From positions 147,509,501 through 147,573,500 of the forward strand of contig JAZBRS010000026.1 in the NCBI GenBank assembly GCA_037176725.1: a stretch of 64,000 bases of DNA. Direction: 5' to 3'. Positions 58,154 to 64,000 of the stretch are shown piece by piece. The stretch is from Posidonia oceanica (Eukaryota; Streptophyta; Magnoliopsida; Alismatales; Posidoniaceae). The stretch's first letter is position 1; the number at the start of each line of letters is the position of its first letter. The notes under the pieces are model-generated. The model made no database searches, had not been told where the DNA came from, and saw only the letters and a program-made list of their open reading frames with translations. A program made the position numbers and the translations under genes.

Positions 58154-61100
58154 TAGACATGTAAACTGGGCCGCCGGGCCCAGCCTGAGATTTGGCTCGG
58201 CATAGCCTGGTCCAGTCCCGGTGTGGGCCCGGGCCAGGCCGGGCCCAGCACCTGGGCCCAGTGGCTGGCTGGAATAAAGGCCGGGTCGGGCCGGCCCGTA
58301 AAAAATAAAAAAAAATAAACGTTGGTAACGGGTGAATTTTCAGCTGTTGCCAACAGGTGGGGCAAACGGCCATTTTTTATTTTTATTTTTTATTTTTTTC
58401 CTTTTCTCTTCTCTTTTCTTCTCTTTATTTTCCTATAAATACCTTATGATACCTTCATATTTTTCATACAACTCACTCTTCTCTCTTATTACAACACTCA
58501 TAATCCTCCCACTCTCACAATTCTCCCACTCTCATAATTCTCCCAAGTGGCAAATTCTCCCACATTCTAGACTCCGGTTTCCTGTCTGCTGATCTGCTTA
58601 AATTTTCTCTGACTCTGCTACTACTTTTACTCTACTGATCTTCTGAGCTATAAAATTTCTCTACTTCTAATTCCTCCAATTTCTCTACTTCTACTCCCTC
58701 TATTTTTGGGTTTTGGGAATTTTGAGTTAAGAGTTTCATAATCATAATTCATACATTAGTTATTACATCTGTTTTTCTTTACTGTTAAATTCTCTAGTCA
58801 TAATTTTCATTTGTTTTTTCATACTTTAGATATTTATAATGGAAAACATAGGAAGCCATGATTATATCCTAACCTAGGTATCAGACCAGCCTCACATCAA
58901 GACACCCCTACACAATCCACTGGCACAAAAAAACCTATGAAACAGAGTTCATGGGTTTGGAAACATGTAACATTAGACCCTTTAGATGAAAATGGATGTT
59001 ATTGTAATTATTGTGGTCTAGGATACACTTGTCCTAGGGGTGGAGGTGTAGGTCACATTTCTAGGCATTTACAAAAATATTTAGCTAAACATAATAAAGA
59101 AGAAAACACAAACTTAAGACAATTTAAATTACAATTAGGTTTTAGTGGTTTAACAAATTGGAAATATAATGCAGAAGGAGTAAAAGAACGTATTACAAAA
59201 TATATAGTAAAAGATGAACCACCATTTTTCTTTATCAGAAAATAAAAAATTTGAATCTTGTGTATAAGATTGTCTTAATCCACAATTTCAAGGTCATTCT
59301 AGAAACACTACAAAAATTATAATTTATAAAACATTTAAAAAAGATAAACAAGATTTAATGAGAATATTTTTTAGTTTATTATATAGAGTATCATTAACTT
59401 GTAATGTTTGGACAGGCCCTAATAATTATCCATATCTATGTTTAACTGCACATTGGATAGACATAGAGTGGACCTTACAAAAAAGATTAATAGCTTTTAG
59501 AATATTTGATTATCCACATACTGGTAAGGCTATAACTAATATGTTAGAAGAAATAACTAAAGAATTTCACTTATATTTTAAAATTAATAAAATATCTTTT
59601 GATAATGCTTCTAATAATAATGTTGCCATAGATTTATTAAAAAGAAATCTAAAACCAATATTAAATGGTGAAATCTTTCATTGTAGGTGTTGTTGTCACA
59701 TAATAAACTTAATTGTACAAGATGGTATAGATTGCATTAGACCTTTTATAGAAAATATAAGATCAGCTCTTTTATTTATTCAAATATCAGCTAAAAGATA
59801 TCAAGAATTTAGGCATTTATGTTCAGAAAATGGTTTAAGACCTAAAAAATTTAAATTAGATGTTCAACATAAATGGAACTCAACTTATAATATGTTAAGT
59901 TCAAGTTTACCTTATAACCACATAATTACAGTATTTTATAATGCAAAATCTAATTATATGATAAATGATGAAGATTGGGAAAATACTCAAATAATTCATA
60001 AATTTTTAGAACCTTTTTATAATGCTACTAAACAATTATCTGGTCAATATTATCCTACTAGTAATCTAGTTTTAATTAATTTATTTAATATTACAAATAT
60101 TTTTCAGCAATATAGAGAAGTACCATGTTTTGTAAATATTATTTAAGTAATGCAACATAAATATAATAGTTATTGGAATGATCCTCAAATGTGGACATGT
60201 TTAGCAATAATTATGGATCCTAGGCATAGATTAGTTAATTGTATGGTACTTATAGATGATATTTTTAGTAACATGAATGAAAATAACTTAATAGAAGAAT
60301 TTAATGATAAAATTAAGACTACTTTATATAAATTGTTTGAAGAATATGTTAAAATATGTGGTGAAGGTAGTTCTAGTGCACCTAGATCTAGTACTATAGG
60401 ATCACATACTAGTAGTAGTACTGGTAGTTCATTTTGGAATAAATTAAATAAGAAAAAGGAAAAATATATAAAATCATCAACAAATAATGAATTAGAAAAT
60501 TATTTAGAATATGAATTTGCATTTAGTGAATTAGAAATGGATAACTTAGATATATTAAAATGGTGGTCTAATACCGCAATTAGGTTTCCTATAGTTTCTA
60601 GAATAGTTAAAGATTGACTAACGATTCCGACATCTACTGTAGCGTCGGAGTCTGCATTTTCTGCAGGAAAAAAGAGTTTTAAGTGATAGAAGATGTAGAT
60701 TATCAGAAAAGTCTGTAGAAACCTCCGTATGTCTAAAGGACTGGTACGATGTGGTTGATCGTCTTCAAGGACTCAACTTAAAGAGTGATACTGAAAACGA
60801 CGAGACGGCATCAACTTTAACGGACATGGAGACCGAAACGGACTCCACACATGATTAAATATTTAAGATGTAATTTTAAGATGTAACTGGCATCAACTTT
60901 AATATGTAATTTTTTAAATATTTATGTAAAAATTGTATAGATGTAAAATTTTAAATATTTTATGTAATTTTTAATTTTTTAATGTATATTAGATATCAAT
61001 ATTTAATAAAAAAAAGTTTAATTTTTTTTAAAAAAAATGGATCAAATGGACCGATCCGGCCCGGTCCAACCATGGGCCGTGAGCCGTACCGTACCAGTCC

Positions 61101-61229
61101 TGTGGTTGATTGGACTCGATTCGGCCGAGCCCAGGTACTATGGCGGCCCGATCTAGTCCGGACTAAGTCCGATCGGACTTAGAAAAAATCGAACTAGACT
61201 GACCCGACTCGACCTGATTTACATGTCTA
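58154..61229 (+). mobile_element. hAT element (Ac-like, RICESLEEPER-type transposase)
   Basis: Terminal inverted repeats TAGACATGTAAA lie at both tips (58154-58165 and reverse complement 61218-61229), and an 8-bp duplication CTAACAGT, the hAT hallmark, is perfect. Both subterminal zones are full of GGCCCGG or GGGCCG words (58165-58310 and 61040-61200). A decayed transposase gene of BED-finger hAT type occupies the middle on the plus strand. The element is 3,076 bases, close to full length for the group. Confidence 0.94.
58839..60858 (+). pseudogene. hAT transposase (BED finger, hAT dimerisation domain), decayed
   Basis: The family cuts and pastes hAT elements. The ATG at 58839 opens MENIGSHDY; a one-base shift near 58868 leads into the frame with a BED finger (CNYC at about 59005, HISRH at about 59058). 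After a frame change and a stop near 59220-59290 the core runs 59290-60600: RVSLTCNVWT, LTAHWIDIEWTLQKR, HTGKAI, the CCCHIINLIVQDG block, KWNSTYNML, a DUF4413-like region, and LDILKWWSN. The C-terminal dimerisation block TVASESAFSAG is followed by a one-base shift to VLSDRRCRLSEKSVE and VCLKDWYD, ending at the TAA 60856-60858. Further in-frame stops are a TAA at 60144 and a TGA at 60615. The domain order is complete but the gene is dead. Confidence 0.88.
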
Positions 61230-61237
61230 CTAACAGT
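61230..61237. repeat. hAT target duplication, right copy
   Basis: CTAACAGT, identical to 58146-58153. The DNA that originally followed the SIRE element resumes here with GTTGAGGC. Confidence 0.92.
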
Positions 61238-61720
61238 TGAGGCAATGTACATTGAGGGAGGGTTGTAGGGCATAGTATCGGTGATCGTTTACCAGTTCCC
61301 CCCTGGTGATGCTCGATGATAAACGACCCATTTCGAGCAAGACTCACCAAGCCAACAATTCGGAGAGGCACAAAGTTGGGATACCATGGCAACAAAACCT
61401 CAACAAAAAGTCAAAGAAGGCATGCATTCCATATACTACCACATACCCCTCCGGCTGAGGCATGAAGGCGCATCGGCTACACCTCAAGAGGTCAACCTCA
61501 GATGCCTCATAGTCAAACTCAATGCTTGGGAGCTGGCCTTGGTCATGGCCATGTGCAAGCAGTTCCACCGTTATCGGCTCGATGACCTCATGACTCGAGG
61601 CCATGGGGTAAATGATACAGGATGGTTTCTCCTAAACATCAACTACGCACCACGTGGGCCAACATGATGGAGCCCGAGCTTGACAAGGCATCGGCAAGTG
61701 GGCTTGGAATCATGATGAGC
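61238..61720 (-). other. Right continuation of the sequence into which SIRE inserted
   Basis: This stretch and 41480-42120 were adjacent before the SIRE insertion. Minus-strand frames (about 61604-61344) have no firm domain, but the composition matches the left flank, and a gypsy-like gag leader is possible. Confidence 0.3.
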
Positions 61721-63420
61721 CTCAGACGGTGGGAGAGGTGTAATGGTGACAGTTGGTCAAGACATTAATGGTGTGGGAGGTAGAAGGAACGTCAGGAAGG
61801 TGACAGGATGGTATATTAATGATAGGGCGATGGAGGAGGCACATTGAAGGCAGTACTGTAAGAGGAAGGTGTGATAATGGAGAGTCATGTCGTCCAAGGC
61901 AGGGGATGGGACGCACCAACCCTTGGGATAGGCATCCTATCCTCGTTTGTGGACATTAGGAGGTCATGATGTATGTTTATGAAGGAGAAGGTACGCAATC
62001 ATGACCTGTTTATTGCACTTTCTTGCTTTGAAGTACTGGCTTGAGCAAAATGGAGTATCTTCGACTGAAACCCTACATGTTGGGGTCTTTTGACTCTTTG
62101 CTCTCTATTAGTAGTGAATAATCTGGTGCAGCTATTCTCGATTATTGGATCCCTATCAAGCTCATTTGAGCGATATCACCGTGCATGACCATACCACAAG
62201 AGCGTCCAATTAATGGATGCACGTCAAAAACATGCTTCTCACTGCTTTGGTTGCCAACACCCATGGCCAGTGGACGTGGAGAGGGGAATGCCATTTAAGC
62301 TTGTGAGCAGCAAACCAAACATGAAAATCCCTACTACATATGGTCTCATCCTCAGAACAACACAAATATGAAACCAAATGCATGAGCACGATACACTAAC
62401 ACACAATAAAATGAGGATAAATGAACAAAGAACAAGAACGCAAGGACATGTCAAGAAAATGAAACTAGAACAGAGATGAACAAAGAGCAAGAACACAAGA
62501 ACATGTCAAGAAAACGAAACCAAAATGAAAACCAACAACAAACTGCAAAACCAATAAGTAAAGAAGTACAAAAACATTGAACATTTACTGCACCTTTAGA
62601 AACCAAATGCTTGCAACAACATCAGCACCAGCAAATCATGAAGACAATGGCAAATGGAACAATCAGCCACCAAATGAGAGCATAGATACATAATGAAACA
62701 AGTAATGATAGTCAAAATACTAACATTTGCAACCCAAACAAGAAGTATGCATGAAGCCATTTAACACAAACATGAGCAAATAGAAAGATTGATGACATAA
62801 CCATGCAATACTACATGAGAACTCGAATTACAAACTCAATTAACATATCATAGCATGAATCAAGCAAAATGGAGCAAAAACATGAAGAGAGGCGTGGCCT
62901 ACCTTGTTGGCTTGGGAGGGGTTTTTATTCCTCTTTGTGCATTGTAGTTGGATTTTGGTGATGAAGCTCCAAATAGGTGCTCCTAAATTTGAGATTTTCT
63001 TACTCCTTTGGTTTATTGTTGATGGATGTAGAAGTGATTGGATGGTTAGAACGGAGGAAGTGATGAGGATTTGAGGGATAAAGAAGAATTGTCTTACTCC
63101 ATCTCCTACTTCTTCTTCTTCTTGTTCTTCTTCTCTAAAGCTCCTCCTCCTCGAACAAATTTCCCAACCCCTCATAAAGGGAAGAGAAAGCCTGATTTTA
63201 TAGAAAAACAGAGAGACAATAGCCATTGGATTAGGATAAGATGGATGCCTAGGATTGCTTCTAGTGGATGTTGATGAAATAGGTAACAAAGTATGATGGA
63301 TGAAAAGGGCTAGCATCATGGTCTCGAAGGGATCAACCTTGGACTCAAATTCGTAAGGATCAATTAGGAGAGGTTATTTGATTCAAGGCCCAAGTTGGAC
63401 AAGTTTACCTTTGTGGTAGG
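61720..63420. other. Unassigned sequence
   Basis: Open frames are short and show no domain. A (CTT)n tract lies at 63107-63125, and the region 62370-62840 is an A-rich strand without structure. Confidence 0.45.
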
Positions 63421-63429
63421 TTCCTGGAT

Positions 63430-63660
63430 TAATATGCCCCACAAGTAGACTTGGAAAGAGGGTCAGGCCATGGGAAATGGTAATCGAGCTCGCCCAACCC
63501 GAATGAAAGGGCCAAGGGTCGGGGTTTTTTCCCATAGCCCATAGACTAGCACAGCTCGGTTTGGGCCCAAGCCCAAGCTCGAATCTGGCCCAAGCACGGT
63601 TCAACTTGAGATCATTTTTTTGACCCGATTTAGGCTCGAAATAGACCTTAAATAAGATTA
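63430..63660. repeat. Possible subterminal region of another hAT-like element
   Basis: The words GGCCAAGGGTCGGGG, GGTTTGGGCCCAAGCCC and GGCCCAAGC cluster here, as in the GGCCCGG-rich ends of the hAT at 58154-61229. No inverted repeat tip or transposase is visible before the window ends. Confidence 0.25.
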
Positions 63661-64000
63661 TGTGATTTTAAATATAAATATTAATTTTTAAGTTACAATA
63701 ATTATTTTCTAATGTATTTTATGTATATAAACATGTGATAATTAAAAAAATAGATGTCCATATTAAAGATACAGACATCCACTTTATAAAAGCGAACGTC
63801 CGTTTTTTTGGATAGTGCATTCTGTCTAAAAACCGAATGTCTACACCATAAAAGTGGATGTCTATTTTTATTAGTGGACAAGTGCTAGGAAATACACCTA
63901 CATAGCTCTCCCAAAAAATGTGCACATGAAACGTGCCTCTCTAGGGGCCTACTTGTAGACTTTGTTTTGGGGTGCTAAACATGGATTATGGTTCAAATTG

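Noticed and set aside
62840..63319. A 159-codon minus-strand frame
   Set aside because: Low-complexity Ser/Glu/Arg runs from a CTT tract, no domain and no start context of note.

Overview
The window is nuclear DNA of a flowering plant. It has GT-AG introns, a plastid-protein gene with a GC-rich first exon, and dense LTR retrotransposons and DNA transposons of plant families (MULE with plant mobile domain, PIF/Harbinger, hAT, Ty1/copia, SIRE with an env-like ORF, TRIMs, giant Ogre-like LTRs). I cannot name the species. I see no rRNA, tRNA or CRISPR locus.

Only one apparently intact host gene is present: a plastid-lipid-associated protein (PAP/fibrillin) on the minus strand. Its three exons lie at 31405-31865, 31113-31311 and 13632-13943. 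They join in frame into 323 codons, so intron 2 is about 17.2 kb. That intron is a stack of retrotransposons. An old TNT1/Tork-like copia (14983-30756, rearranged at its right side) was hit by a 4.4-kb copia in its left LTR (15014-19427, target duplication TAATG), a 329-bp TRIM in pol (21917-22245, ACCTT) and a 4.8-kb copia in pol (22875-27685, TCGTG). All are transcribed in the same direction as the host gene.

Left of the gene lie a 6.9-kb Mutator-like element (2851-9716), with a decayed transposase gene and a decayed plant-mobile-domain gene inside long terminal inverted repeats, and an internally deleted PIF/Harbinger element (9980-13128). The Harbinger element keeps its Myb/SANT gene but only the tail of its transposase.

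Right of the gene lie a 4.6-kb solo LTR (34136-38739, ATGTG), a three-LTR TRIM array (38867-39795, ATTGA) and a 16-kb SIRE-type copia (42121-58151). The SIRE has gag, pol and an env-like ORF and is split by a second giant solo LTR (44933-51010, 6.1 kb, ACTAT). A hAT element (58154-61229, CTAACAGT) is inserted exactly at the right end of the SIRE LTR. The remaining stretches (1-2850, 32040-34130, 39801-42115, 61238-64000) hold no gene I can support.

Every transposon coding region carries stops or frameshifts. Many of the stops are single changes in otherwise colinear frames. The target-site duplications were read directly from the sequence. Family names rest on recalled protein motifs, and no database search was possible.
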